A DNA stretch of 64,000 nucleotides from an uncultured Halocynthiibacter sp. (GTDB lineage Bacteria > Pseudomonadota > Alphaproteobacteria > Rhodobacterales > Rhodobacteraceae): assembly GCA_947503035.1 (NCBI GenBank), contig CANNCD010000001.1, positions 186,001 through 250,000 on the forward strand. Direction: 5' to 3'. Position 1 is the first letter of the stretch; the number at the start of each line of letters is the position of its first letter. Position numbers and translations under genes: made by a program. Positions 1 to 8,399 of the stretch are shown in pieces. Below the pieces are notes generated by a model. That model was not told the DNA's origin. It made no database searches and saw only the letters and a list, made by a program, of their open reading frames with translations.

Positions 1-377
1 ACGGCAACCTTGCCAGGGAATGCCTTGGCGGCTTCGCGGACCAGATCGGGGTTTTCAACGGCAACGGTGCCAAGGATCACGCGGGCAAGACCCTTGTCGA
101 TCCAACGCTCAATCGTTGCCATGTCGCGGATGCCACCACCCAATTGGGCCGGAACATTGGTTTGCTCCAGAATCGCCTCGACTGCGGCACCGTTCACGGG
201 TTCGCCGGCAAATGCGCCGTTCAAATCCACAAGGTGAAGCCACTCACAGCCCGCCTTTACGAATTCCACGGCCTGCGCGGCGGGATTGTCGGAAAACACG
301 GTGGCTTGATCCATCTCGCCTTTGTACAGACGGACGGCATTGCCGTCTTTGAGGTCAATCGCGGGGTATAGGATCAT
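1..377 (-). CDS. hisA: HisA, ProFAR isomerase (partial, N-terminal 125 residues)
   Basis: Phosphoribosylformimino-AICAR isomerase, the fourth histidine-pathway enzyme; it opens the aminoaldose ring to the ketose PRFAR in the cytoplasm. The protein starts [12 protein letters not shown], with the family's catalytic Asp at residue 8, and shows the GGGIRD phosphate-binding loop near residue 80, as expected for the (beta/alpha)8 HisA/HisF fold. The start is the ATG at 375-377. The gene runs off the left edge, so the second catalytic Asp and the C-terminal half are not visible. It has the same direction as hisB and hisH but is separated from them by glsA and an opposing DUF2147 gene, so it probably has its own promoter in 378-515. 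Confidence 0.95.
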   Translation of the reverse strand, partial: MILYPAIDLKDGNAVRLYKGEMDQATVFSDNPAAQAVEFVKAGCEWLHLVDLNGAFAGEPVNGAAVEAILEQTNVPAQLGGGIRDMATIERWIDKGLARVILGTVAVENPDLVREAAKAFPGKVA

Positions 378-515
378 GGGTTTGGCCTTTGAATGATGTG
401 GTTTTGCGACCTTATGCAATGGCTCGGGCGATTTGTAAACGGGCGCCCTACGTCGGGTCACCGTTGCCATGACCCCATCTGTTGCCGCAAAGTTTATCCA
501 TAAGGGAGGAAGACA

Positions 516-899
516 ATGAAACATCTATACGCAGCCGCACTGGCGATGTTCACCATGACAGGCGCCGCATTGGCCGATCCGGTCGAAGGGCTTTGGAAAA
601 CCGAGGTCGACGACGGCCATTACGCCCATATCACCATGTCCGCCTGTGGCGATATGATCTGTGGGGTGATTTCGCGCACCTTTGACGCCAACGGCGAAAT
701 CCAATCCGAGAACCTTGGGAAACAGTTGGTGTGGGACATGGTCGCCAAGGGAGATGGGGCCTATCACAAAGGTAAGATTTGGCAGCCATCCACCGGCAAA
801 GTGTTCAAATCCAAGATGGCTCTGTCTGGGGACACGTTAAAGGTCTCTGGCTGTGTCGGCCCAATTTGCAAGAAACAGACATGGTCGCGCGCCAATTGA
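516..899 (+). CDS. DUF2147-family secreted protein
   Basis: A 127-residue protein. Residues 1-20 look like a signal peptide ([20 protein letters not shown], cleavage expected after ALA). The mature part begins [14 protein letters not shown], the usual opening of DUF2147 small periplasmic beta-barrel-like proteins, and carries paired cysteines in SACGDMICG and [10 protein letters not shown] that could form disulfides. A purine-rich ribosome site (AAGGGAGGAAGAC) precedes the ATG. It is transcribed against its neighbours: head-to-head with hisA, and its stop touches the stop of glsA. DUF2147 has no firm biochemical role; an envelope function is inferred from the signal peptide only. Confidence 0.85.
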   Translation: MKHLYAAALAMFTMTGAALADPVEGLWKTEVDDGHYAHITMSACGDMICGVISRTFDANGEIQSENLGKQLVWDMVAKGDGAYHKGKIWQPSTGKVFKSKMALSGDTLKVSGCVGPICKKQTWSRAN

Positions 900-1820
900 T
901 CAGCTGAAGACCGACCAATCGGTTTGATGCGCAAGGGCCTCCATGGCCTCGGTTCCCAGTTTTGAATTGCCATAGGCGTTCAAGCCTGGGGACCAGACCG
1001 CGATGGACGCCTGTCCAGGCACAATCACCAAAATACCGCCACCCACGCCGGATTTCCCCGGAAGGCCAACGCGAAACGCAAAGTCGCCGGACCCGTCGTA
1101 GTGGCCACAGGTCATCATAAGTGCCTGAATGCGGCGGGCACGGGTCTTCGTGACCAAACGCGGCCCGACGCCCCCCACCAAAAACCGTCCCGACCGCGCG
1201 AGTTGCCGACAGGACATCGCCACCGCGCATTGGTGGAAATAGGTGCCCATGGTCAGTTCCGGCGCATGAAGAAGGTTGCCGTGGGACCGCATGTAATGGG
1301 CCAAGGCGAAATTCCGGTGCCCCGTGCGGGTTTCGGATTGGGCGACGGTTTCGTCGATATGAATATCAGCGTCGTCTGCGGCGTCGCGGATAAACCGCAG
1401 TAATCCGCCCAGTGCCTCGCGTGGGGTGGACCCATCCAGATAGGTGTCGGTCGTGACAATGGCGCCCGCATTGATGAACGGATTGCGGGGGCGACCCTGT
1501 TCCCGTTCAAGCAAGGTGATGCTGTCGAATGATGTACCGCTGGGTTCGCGCCCCACACGGGACCAAAGCGATTCCCCGACCTTGCCAAGCGCAAGCGCGA
1601 CGGCAAAGACCTTGGTGATCGACTGGATCGAAAACGGTGTATCCGCGTCGCCAGTGTGAAATTCGCGCCCATCGGCCAAACAGACCGCCATGCCGAATTG
1701 GTTCGGATCGATCTTGGCCAATTCGGGGATATAGTCCGCAACTTTACCACGATCGGGGCTTTGCCCGATAGTGGCGTTGATGTCGTCCAATATGGATTGC
1801 ATCGGTGTTATGGCGTCCAT
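900..1820 (-). CDS. glsA: Glutaminase A
   Basis: Hydrolyses L-glutamine to glutamate and ammonia. The 306-residue length is typical for bacterial glutaminase. The serine-hydrolase-like SxxK motif is seen as SITK at residues 67-70, followed by the family segments [36 protein letters not shown] and the glycine-rich [12 protein letters not shown]. The ATG at 1818-1820 overlaps the end of hisH by 13 bases, so the two are translationally coupled and glsA is third in a hisB-hisH-glsA unit. HisH is itself a glutaminase subunit but is unrelated in fold; co-transcription of a free glutaminase with histidine genes is the odd point here. Confidence 0.93.
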   Translation of the reverse strand: MDAITPMQSILDDINATIGQSPDRGKVADYIPELAKIDPNQFGMAVCLADGREFHTGDADTPFSIQSITKVFAVALALGKVGESLWSRVGREPSGTSFDSITLLEREQGRPRNPFINAGAIVTTDTYLDGSTPREALGGLLRFIRDAADDADIHIDETVAQSETRTGHRNFALAHYMRSHGNLLHAPELTMGTYFHQCAVAMSCRQLARSGRFLVGGVGPRLVTKTRARRIQALMMTCGHYDGSGDFAFRVGLPGKSGVGGGILVIVPGQASIAVWSPGLNAYGNSKLGTEAMEALAHQTDWSVFS

Positions 1821-2446
1821 TTCAAGAAGTTAGAGATCAGCCGAAGCCCAACGCCCTGTGATTTTTCAGGGTGGAATTGCATGCCGACCATGTTGTCGCG
1901 ACCGACCATCGCGGTGATCTCTTCGCCGTAATTCACGTGGGCCAGACGATGCGCAGGGTTCGCGACCTTAAAGTGATAGCTGTGCACGAAATAGGTGTGA
2001 TCGCCCGTCACCGTGCCGTCCAAAACGGGGTGGGGGTTGTCGATAACCATGTCGTTCCAACCCATATGCGGCACCTTCAACGCAGGGTCAGACGGCGCGA
2101 TATGCACCACTTCGCCGCCGATCCAGTCGAACCCGTTGGTGTCGGTATATTCGCGACCCACCGTGGCCAGCATCTGCATGCCGATGCAAATCCCCATAAA
2201 GGGTTTGCCGTTCTTGATCACGTTTTCCTCGACCGCCTCAAAGATACCTTTGTGGTCGAACAATTCCTTGCGGCACGCGGGAAACGCCCCGTCACCAGGC
2301 AACACCAAACGGTCCGCCGACAGGATCACGTCGGGGTCAGAGGTGACGGTCACGTCACCGCGGTTGTCCTCGGTAGCCATGCGTTGAAACGCCTTGGCCG
2401 CCGAATGGAGGTTGCCGCTTTCATAGTCAATAATCGCCGTTAGCAT
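1808..2446 (-). CDS. hisH: HisH, glutamine amidotransferase subunit of IGP synthase
   Basis: Supplies ammonia from glutamine to HisF, which closes the imidazole ring to give imidazole glycerol phosphate and AICAR. It is a class I amidotransferase: nucleophile Cys87 in GICIGMQML, and His192 and Glu194 in MQFHPEKS complete the triad. At 212 residues it is standard length. The start codon directly abuts the stop of hisB with no gap. Its partner hisF lies outside the window, probably beyond hisA. Confidence 0.96.
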   Translation of the reverse strand: MLTAIIDYESGNLHSAAKAFQRMATEDNRGDVTVTSDPDVILSADRLVLPGDGAFPACRKELFDHKGIFEAVEENVIKNGKPFMGICIGMQMLATVGREYTDTNGFDWIGGEVVHIAPSDPALKVPHMGWNDMVIDNPHPVLDGTVTGDHTYFVHSYHFKVANPAHRLAHVNYGEEITAMVGRDNMVGMQFHPEKSQGVGLRLISNFLKWTP

Positions 2447-3034
2447 CTAGAGCGCACCCTTGGTCGATGGGATCGCGTCCGCCTTGCGGGGATCGGTTTC
2501 AAGGGCCACACGCAGCGCACGGGCGACGGATTTAAACGCGGCCTCGGCGATGTGGTGGCTGTTGAAACCGTGGATCTGATCGATGTGCAGCGTGATGCCA
2601 CCATGCGTCGACAGCGCCTGAAAGAATTCACGCACAAGTTCGGTGTCGAAATTGCCGATCTTGTGGGTCGGGAATTCGACGTTCCAGATAAAGAACGGGC
2701 GCGCCGACAGATCAAGCGCGGTCCGCACCTGTGCGTCATCCATGGCAAGGTGGCAATCGCCGTAACGGTTGATGCCCTTTTTGTCGCCCATGGCCTCGGT
2801 CAGTGCCTGACCGATCGCGATGCCGGTATCTTCGACGGTGTGGTGGTCATCGATGTGGTAATCGCCGGTCGCGCGGATGGTCATGTCGATCAAGGCGTGG
2901 CGCGACAATTGATCAAGCATGTGGTCAAAGAACCCCACGCCCGTTTGGTTGTCATAAATACCGGTCCCGTCGAGGTTCAATTCAACAGTGATATTCGTTT
3001 CGGCAGTTGCCCGTGTGATTTTGGCCGTGCGCAT
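2447..3034 (-). CDS. hisB: HisB, imidazoleglycerol-phosphate dehydratase
   Basis: Dehydrates imidazole glycerol phosphate to imidazole acetol phosphate. The two halves of the duplicated fold each carry a metal-binding His cluster: [12 protein letters not shown] in the first and [12 protein letters not shown] in the second, plus HMLDQLSRH. The ATG at 3034 is preferred over a TTG twelve bases upstream because GGAG sits at the right distance in front of it. Length is 195 residues, the monofunctional form without the phosphatase domain. It heads the hisB-hisH-glsA unit; the promoter must lie in the 157 bases between this start and the tRNA genes. Confidence 0.96.
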   Translation of the reverse strand: MRTAKITRATAETNITVELNLDGTGIYDNQTGVGFFDHMLDQLSRHALIDMTIRATGDYHIDDHHTVEDTGIAIGQALTEAMGDKKGINRYGDCHLAMDDAQVRTALDLSARPFFIWNVEFPTHKIGNFDTELVREFFQALSTHGGITLHIDQIHGFNSHHIAEAAFKSVARALRVALETDPRKADAIPSTKGAL

Positions 3035-3191
3035 GGCGTTCTCCAATGTAACTTACTTGCCTTATAGGCGCAGAATGACATTTGGAAAAGGGGGCAGGGA
3101 CCGATTGGGTCGACCTGTTGCCTTTGGGAAAAAGGTGAACATCACGCCCATTGAATTGGGTAGAGTTTCAATGTTTGTGGATGATCCTGAC

Positions 3192-3266
3192 TGGAGCGGG
3201 CGAGGCGATTCGAACGCCCGACCCTAACCTTGGCAAGGTTATGCTCTACCCCTGAGCTACGCCCGC
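3192..3266 (-). tRNA. tRNA-Gly(GCC), copy 2 in transcription order
   Basis: Read on the minus strand it folds as a cloverleaf: acceptor GCGGGCG pairs with CGCCCGC, D-arm GCTCAGGGGTAGAGC, anticodon stem TAACC/GGTTA around loop TTGCCAA (anticodon GCC), and T-loop GTTCGAATC. The 3' CCA is encoded (3192-3194). All 75 bases are identical to the copy at 3285-3359, 18 bases away. Confidence 0.97.
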
Positions 3267-3284
3267 AACCGGTCAGATCCAACT

Positions 3285-3359
3285 TGGAGCGGGCGAGGCG
3301 ATTCGAACGCCCGACCCTAACCTTGGCAAGGTTATGCTCTACCCCTGAGCTACGCCCGC
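3285..3359 (-). tRNA. tRNA-Gly(GCC), copy 1 in transcription order
   Basis: Same cloverleaf and same 75-base sequence as the neighbouring gene, with encoded CCA at 3285-3287. The pair is probably one transcript, with the promoter in the AT-richer stretch 3360-3440. Two copies fit the high demand for GGC/GGT glycine codons. Confidence 0.97.
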
Positions 3360-3480
3360 TTCCTTGTTGGTGTGCACGATTTAGGGTTTATCGGCGGGGG
3401 CCGCAAGAGCAAAAGTGCAAGAATTTCGAAAAAAATGCAGATGATTTCATGGGTTGGGGTGGGGCGTGGTCGTGCGGGCC

Positions 3481-3867
3481 TTATTCTATTGATAAAACCA
3501 CAATCGCAAAGGTCATTGCGATCATTGAGAAAAATGTGAGGATCATGCCGATAAAACGACGACGATAATTTTGGCGCTGCGGCAGAAGGGCGGCGGCGTG
3601 AATCGCACGGCCCAAAGTGAACACAACGCCGAACAATGCGATGGTGTTGACCGGCGCATCCATCAGATCAAGCACCACAAGCAGGAGCAATCCCATGGGC
3701 ATATATTCGGCGGCATTGCCATGGGCGCGCATCATTTGAAGAAGATGTTTGTCGCCGCAATCGCCAAGGTCGAATTTGTTCTTTTTGCGATATTGGGCAA
3801 TGTGGAACCCCATCGCGATAAACATGGCGGCGCAGACGGCGATAAAGATGGGCGAGACGGTCAACAT
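3481..3867 (-). CDS. MAPEG-family membrane protein
   Basis: 128 residues with four hydrophobic segments (about 5-23, 52-70, 76-95 and 105-127). The MAPEG signature RxHxNxxExxP appears as MRAHGNAAEYMP near residues 47-58. The family includes membrane glutathione S-transferases and related bacterial proteins; which substrate this one acts on cannot be read from the sequence. It lies 21 bases after the LysE gene in the same direction and may be co-transcribed with it. Confidence 0.85.
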   Translation of the reverse strand: MLTVSPIFIAVCAAMFIAMGFHIAQYRKKNKFDLGDCGDKHLLQMMRAHGNAAEYMPMGLLLLVVLDLMDAPVNTIALFGVVFTLGRAIHAAALLPQRQNYRRRFIGMILTFFSMIAMTFAIVVLSIE

Positions 3868-3888
3868 GATATGTCCTTGGGTCTGGAG

Positions 3889-4521
3889 TTATGCGGTAAC
3901 GATGCGCAGTTCTTTGTAGCCCTTGATGATCAACAACAACCCAACGCCAAGAAAGCCAAAGGCGCTGAGACGGTCGATGTTGATGCCGCGGGCCACGCGG
4001 GATTGTGACGCGCGACGCGCAAGCATGGCATAGCCGATGATAAAGCTGGCATCGATCAGAACAAACACCAGCCCATAGATTAACGACTGGGTGATGACAT
4101 TCAAATCGGGCGCGATGAACCCTGGAAAAAGGGCGGCGAAAAAGATGATCGCCTTGGGGTTCGTGACGCAGGCGAAAAAGCCGCTGATGAATGCGGTGCG
4201 ATAACCACCTTGGGGGATCGGGGTGTCTTGGGCCGTGGTCGTTGTGGTAAAGGATTTATAGGCCAAGAACAGGATATAAAGACCGCCAAGGATTTGCAGC
4301 GCAGGAAGGACCTGACTGGCAAGGCCCAAGAGCGCCTGAAGGCTGGCCACCGCGACGACGATATGCACGACGGACCCCAGCGCATCACCGAATGTCGACG
4401 CAAGCGCCGCGCGGGGGCCGTATTTCACCGCTTGGCTAGAGGCAAGCGCGACCGCCGGGCCGGGGGTGACGGCGATCACCATGGTCGCGGCAAGGAATGC
4501 AAGAAATAGGGTGGCGTCCAT
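3889..4521 (-). CDS. LysE/RhtB-family amino acid exporter
   Basis: Inner-membrane exporter of about six helices, 210 residues. The family motif is seen as VTPGPAVALASSQAVKYG near residue 20, and the central NPKAIIFFAALFPGF is diagnostic for RhtB-like permeases. The substrate (homoserine, threonine, lysine or other) is not predictable. It is followed by the MAPEG gene. Upstream it is separated from the pyruvate carboxylase terminator by about 80 bases, so it should have its own promoter. Confidence 0.9.
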   Translation of the reverse strand: MDATLFLAFLAATMVIAVTPGPAVALASSQAVKYGPRAALASTFGDALGSVVHIVVAVASLQALLGLASQVLPALQILGGLYILFLAYKSFTTTTTAQDTPIPQGGYRTAFISGFFACVTNPKAIIFFAALFPGFIAPDLNVITQSLIYGLVFVLIDASFIIGYAMLARRASQSRVARGINIDRLSAFGFLGVGLLLIIKGYKELRIVTA

Positions 4522-4601
4522 CGGGGGCCTCGTTCGGTTGGCGTTTCAATGAACTATAGGCCCGCGCGCGCGCCGCGCAATCGATGGAATGAGGGAGACA
4601 T

Positions 4602-4631
4602 AAAAAAACCGCCCCAAATTGGGACGGTTTT
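4602..4631 (-). terminator. Intrinsic terminator of pyc
   Basis: On the minus strand a stem AAAACCGTCCC / GGGGCGGTTTT with a 5-base loop is followed by a run of T. It starts 22 bases after the pyc stop codon. Confidence 0.9.
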
Positions 4632-4653
4632 GAATTTTGCGATGGGGCTGGCG

Positions 4654-7600
4654 TTATTCCAGTTCCACCAAAAGATCCTTAGCGTCGATTTGACCACCGG
4701 CGGTGACGTGCACGGCCTTAACCACGGCGTCGCGTTCGGCGTGGATGCCGGTTTCCATCTTCATCGCCTCAATGGTCAGCAGAAGATCACCTTCTTTGAC
4801 CTCTTGGCCGACGGTTGCGATCACGCTTGCCACGACACCCGGCATTGGGGCGCCAATGTGGTTCGCATCGCCAACGGTCGCCTTTGGACGGGCGGCGGTT
4901 TCGGATTTCACCTTGCGGTTTGGCACGCGGATCACGCGCGGTTGACCGTTCAGTTCAAAGAACACCTTAACGTCGCCGTCTTCGTTGGTTTCACCAATCG
5001 CCTGAAGGCGGATTTCAAGGGTCTTACCGGGGTCGATTTCCGCGGAAATCTGTTCGCCGGCTTCCATGCCATAGAAGAAGGTCTTGGTCGGCAATGTGCG
5101 GACCGGACCATAGGTGCGGTGACGACCCATGTAATCCATGAACACCTTTGGATACATGAGGTAACCGTTCAGATCCTCGTCATCGACGGCAAGACCGTTC
5201 AATTCCTCGGACACCTGCGCACGAACTGCTTCGAGGTCCACAGGTTCCATGCCTGCACCCGGACGGGTGGTGGATGGGGTGTCGCCCTTAAGGACCTTGG
5301 ATTGGATGCCCGCTGGGAAACCACCAGGAGGCTGACCAAGGTTGCCGCGCATCATATCCACGACCGAGTCAGGGAAGGCCACGTCAACGTCGGGGTTTTC
5401 GACCTCATCGCGTGTGATGTTCTGGGACACCATCATCAACGCCATGTCGCCGACAACCTTGGACGATGGGGTCACCTTAACGATATCGCCGAACATCTTG
5501 TTCACATCGGCATAGGTCTGGGCGACATCGCTCCAACGTTCCTCAAGCCCGAGGCTGCGCGCCTGTGCCTTAAGGTTGGTGAACTGGCCACCGGGCATTT
5601 CGTGAAGGTACACTTCGGAGGCAGGGGCAGGGGCGCCGCTTTCGAATGCCTTATACTGTGCGCGAACGCCTTCCCAGTAATCAGACATCTCGCGAACCGC
5701 TTCGATATCAAGACCGGTGTCGCGGTCCGTGTGACGAAGCGCTTCGACGATGGAGCCAAGACATGGCTGGGACGTACCGCCCGAGAACGCATCCATTGCC
5801 GCGTCCACAACATCAACGCCCGCATCCGCAGCCGCCAAGATGGTGGATGCCGCAATGCCGGATGTGTCATGGGTGTGGAAGTGGATCGGAAGACCGACCT
5901 CTTCTTTCAATGCTTTAACCAGAACCCGCGCCGCGGCTGGTTTCAACAGACCCGCCATGTCCTTGAGGCCAAGGATATGCGCGCCGCCCGCCTTAAGCTG
6001 TTGACCCATATCGACATAGTATTTCAGGTCGTATTTCGCGCGCTCTGGGTCAAGGATATCGCCGGTGTAACAAATGGTGCCTTCGCAGACCTTGTTGTTT
6101 TCGATCACCGCGTCCATCGCCACGCGCATGTTTTCAACCCAGTTCAGGCTGTCAAATACGCGGAAGACGTCAACGCCGGATGTCGCGGCTTGTTTGACGA
6201 AAGACTGCACAACGTTGTCAGGATAGTTGGTGTAACCAACGCCGTTTGACGCACGCAACAACATCTGTGTCATCACGTTTGGCATTGCGGCGCGCAGATC
6301 GCGCAGACGCTGCCATGGGCATTCCTGAAGGAAACGATAGGCCACATCGAACGTCGCGCCGCCCCAACATTCCATCGAGAACAGCTGTGGAAGGTTCGCA
6401 GAATACGCCGGTGCCGCCTTGATCATATCGATCGACCGCATACGTGTCGCCAAAAGCGATTGGTGTGCGTCGCGCATGGTTGTGTCCGTGAGGAGCAGCT
6501 GTGGCTGACCGGTCAACCAGTCAGCCACGGCTTGCGGACCGCTCTCCTCCAAAAGAGTCCGCGTGCCAGGCGCTGGCTCAGCCCGCATGGCGGGCGGCGT
6601 CGGCGCCTTGACATCAGCAGCAGGGGCCGGACGACCCTCTGTTTCTGGATGGCCATTGACGGATATATCGGCCACATAAGTCAAGATCTTTGTTGCGCGG
6701 TCGCGACGTTTTTTGAAATTAAACAAGTCCGGAGTCGTGTCGATGAACTTGGTTGTGTACGAATTATCCAAGAATGTCGGATGTTTAAGCAGATTTTCCA
6801 CAAATGCAATATTTGTAGACACTCCGCGAATACGAAATTCGCGCAAAGCACGGTCCATACGGGCAATTGCCGCTTCTGGGGTTGGCGCCTTGGCTGTGAT
6901 CTTGGTCAGGAGGGAATCATAGTAGCGTGTGATCACGCCGCCCGAATATGCGGTGCCGCCATCCAAACGAATGCCCATGCCGGTCGCAGAACGGTATGCA
7001 GTGATGCGACCGTAATCTGGGATAAAGTTGTTCTGAGGATCCTCGGTTGTCACACGACACTGGAGCGCGTGGCCGGTCAGGTGGATCTCGGATTGGTCTT
7101 TTTTACCGGTTGCCTCGGCGATGGTTTTACCCTCGGCAATCAGGATTTGCGCCTGAACGATATCGATGCCGGTGACTTCTTCTGTGACTGTGTGTTCCAC
7201 CTGAACGCGTGGGTTCACCTCGATGAAATAAAATTCTTCGGTGTCCATATCCATAAGGAATTCAACGGTACCGGCGCATTCATATCCAACAAAGGCACAG
7301 ATTTTGCGGCCCAGCTCGCAGATATCGGCGCGTTGTTTTTCGGTCAGGTAAGGCGCGGGGGCGCGTTCCACGACCTTTTGGTTGCGACGCTGTACGGAAC
7401 AGTCGCGTTCAAACAGGTGGTACATGCCGCCGTGTTTATCGCCAAGGATCTGAACCTCGACGTGACGGGCGCGCACGATCATCTTTTCAAGAAAACCTTC
7501 GCCGTTGCCAAACGCAGCCTCGGCTTCGCGGCGACCTTCCAGAACCTTGTCTTCGACTTCTTCTTCGGAATGAATGGGGCGCATACCGCGACCACCGCCA

Positions 7601-8094
7601 CCCCAAGACGCCTTGAGCATCAAAGGATAGCCAACCTCGGTTGCTTCCTTGCGGATGGCGTCCATGTCGTCACCCAGAACGTCAGTCGCCGGAATGACCG
7701 GCACGCCGGCCTCAACCGCAACATTGCGTGCAGAGGCCTTGTCACCAAGGGCGCGCATTGTTTCGGCCTTTGGACCAATGAATGTAATGCCGGCTTCGTC
7801 ACAGGCATCTACGAAATCTGGATTCTCGGACAACAGGCCATAACCCGGGTGGATCGCATCGGCGCCGGACATCTTGGCCACGCGGATGATTTCATCAATC
7901 GCAAGATAGGCCGCCACGGGGCCCATGCCTTCGCCAATGCGATAGGCTTCGTCGGCCTTAAAGCGGTGAAGGCCCAATTTATCCTCTTCGGCGTAAACGG
8001 CGACGGTCTTTTTGCCCATCTCGTTTGCCGCACGCATGATGCGGATCGCGATTTCCCCTCGGTTCGCGATGAGGATTTTTTTAAATTCGGTCAT
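4654..8094 (-). CDS. pyc: Pyruvate carboxylase
   Basis: Biotin enzyme converting pyruvate, bicarbonate and ATP to oxaloacetate, the main anaplerotic step. A single 1146-residue chain carries all domains. The biotin carboxylase with ATP-grasp spans about 1-455 (GGGGRGMR loop; EVNPRVQVEHTVTEE active site). The carboxyltransferase TIM barrel spans about 530-800 (TDTTMRDAHQS, the carboxylated-lysine region LGLKDMAGLL, metal-binding HFHTHDTSG). A PYC/OADA domain follows, then the biotinyl domain with EAMKMET, biotinylated Lys about 1112. Start MTEFKKILIANRGEIA at 8094 is chosen over an ATG seven codons earlier because it matches the usual biotin-carboxylase N-terminus. It is monocistronic, with its own terminator at 4602-4631 and a divergent promoter region shared with uvrD. 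Confidence 0.97.
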   Translation of the reverse strand: MTEFKKILIANRGEIAIRIMRAANEMGKKTVAVYAEEDKLGLHRFKADEAYRIGEGMGPVAAYLAIDEIIRVAKMSGADAIHPGYGLLSENPDFVDACDEAGITFIGPKAETMRALGDKASARNVAVEAGVPVIPATDVLGDDMDAIRKEATEVGYPLMLKASWGGGGRGMRPIHSEEEVEDKVLEGRREAEAAFGNGEGFLEKMIVRARHVEVQILGDKHGGMYHLFERDCSVQRRNQKVVERAPAPYLTEKQRADICELGRKICAFVGYECAGTVEFLMDMDTEEFYFIEVNPRVQVEHTVTEEVTGIDIVQAQILIAEGKTIAEATGKKDQSEIHLTGHALQCRVTTEDPQNNFIPDYGRITAYRSATGMGIRLDGGTAYSGGVITRYYDSLLTKITAKAPTPEAAIARMDRALREFRIRGVSTNIAFVENLLKHPTFLDNSYTTKFIDTTPDLFNFKKRRDRATKILTYVADISVNGHPETEGRPAPAADVKAPTPPAMRAEPAPGTRTLLEESGPQAVADWLTGQPQLLLTDTTMRDAHQSLLATRMRSIDMIKAAPAYSANLPQLFSMECWGGATFDVAYRFLQECPWQRLRDLRAAMPNVMTQMLLRASNGVGYTNYPDNVVQSFVKQAATSGVDVFRVFDSLNWVENMRVAMDAVIENNKVCEGTICYTGDILDPERAKYDLKYYVDMGQQLKAGGAHILGLKDMAGLLKPAAARVLVKALKEEVGLPIHFHTHDTSGIAASTILAAADAGVDVVDAAMDAFSGGTSQPCLGSIVEALRHTDRDTGLDIEAVREMSDYWEGVRAQYKAFESGAPAPASEVYLHEMPGGQFTNLKAQARSLGLEERWSDVAQTYADVNKMFGDIVKVTPSSKVVGDMALMMVSQNITRDEVENPDVDVAFPDSVVDMMRGNLGQPPGGFPAGIQSKVLKGDTPSTTRPGAGMEPVDLEAVRAQVSEELNGLAVDDEDLNGYLMYPKVFMDYMGRHRTYGPVRTLPTKTFFYGMEAGEQISAEIDPGKTLEIRLQAIGETNEDGDVKVFFELNGQPRVIRVPNRKVKSETAARPKATVGDANHIGAPMPGVVASVIATVGQEVKEGDLLLTIEAMKMETGIHAERDAVVKAVHVTAGGQIDAKDLLVELE

Positions 8095-8399
8095 GGCGGT
8101 AGCTCCCGTATGCACTCATTTGTAACGTTTTAAACGCGTCATGGACTGCGTAAACGTCTGTGGAAAGGGATGCAAGTCATGGTAACGCAAACAGTTAAGT
8201 TTTCCTGACCTATTTCTTGCAACCTCTTAAGCGGCCCCGCAAATTTGTGGGGCGTTATTATCGATTATGTTAGCTTTCTGCGACCGCGAAAGTCAATGCT
8301 GCAACCGCAAAGGTGGCGATTACATCCACCTGACGTGCAATTTGCGAACAATCCGCGAACACTCTTTTCCTTTTGAGTTGGGTTTGCTAAGACAGCTTT
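8095..8399. other. Divergent intergenic region between pyc and uvrD
   Basis: 305 bases that must hold promoters for pyc (minus) and the helicase (plus). Visible structure is a hairpin GCCCC / GGGGC at 8234-8253 without a T-run, and an imperfect direct repeat, CTGCGACCGCGAAAGT at 8278-8293 and CTGCAACCGCAAAGGT at 8299-8314 (13 of 16 identical, 21-base pitch), which could be a regulator site. No convincing small gene was seen. Confidence 0.5.

Noticed and set aside
4549-6249. Long plus-strand open frame of 566 codons
   Set aside because: Antisense of pyruvate carboxylase. Its His/Val/Gly-rich translation is the usual mirror of a GC-rich coding strand. The same holds for 6460-8133.
8234-8253. 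Terminator between pyc and uvrD
   Set aside because: The hairpin GCCCC/GGGGC has no T-run and lies between divergent genes, where no transcript should end.
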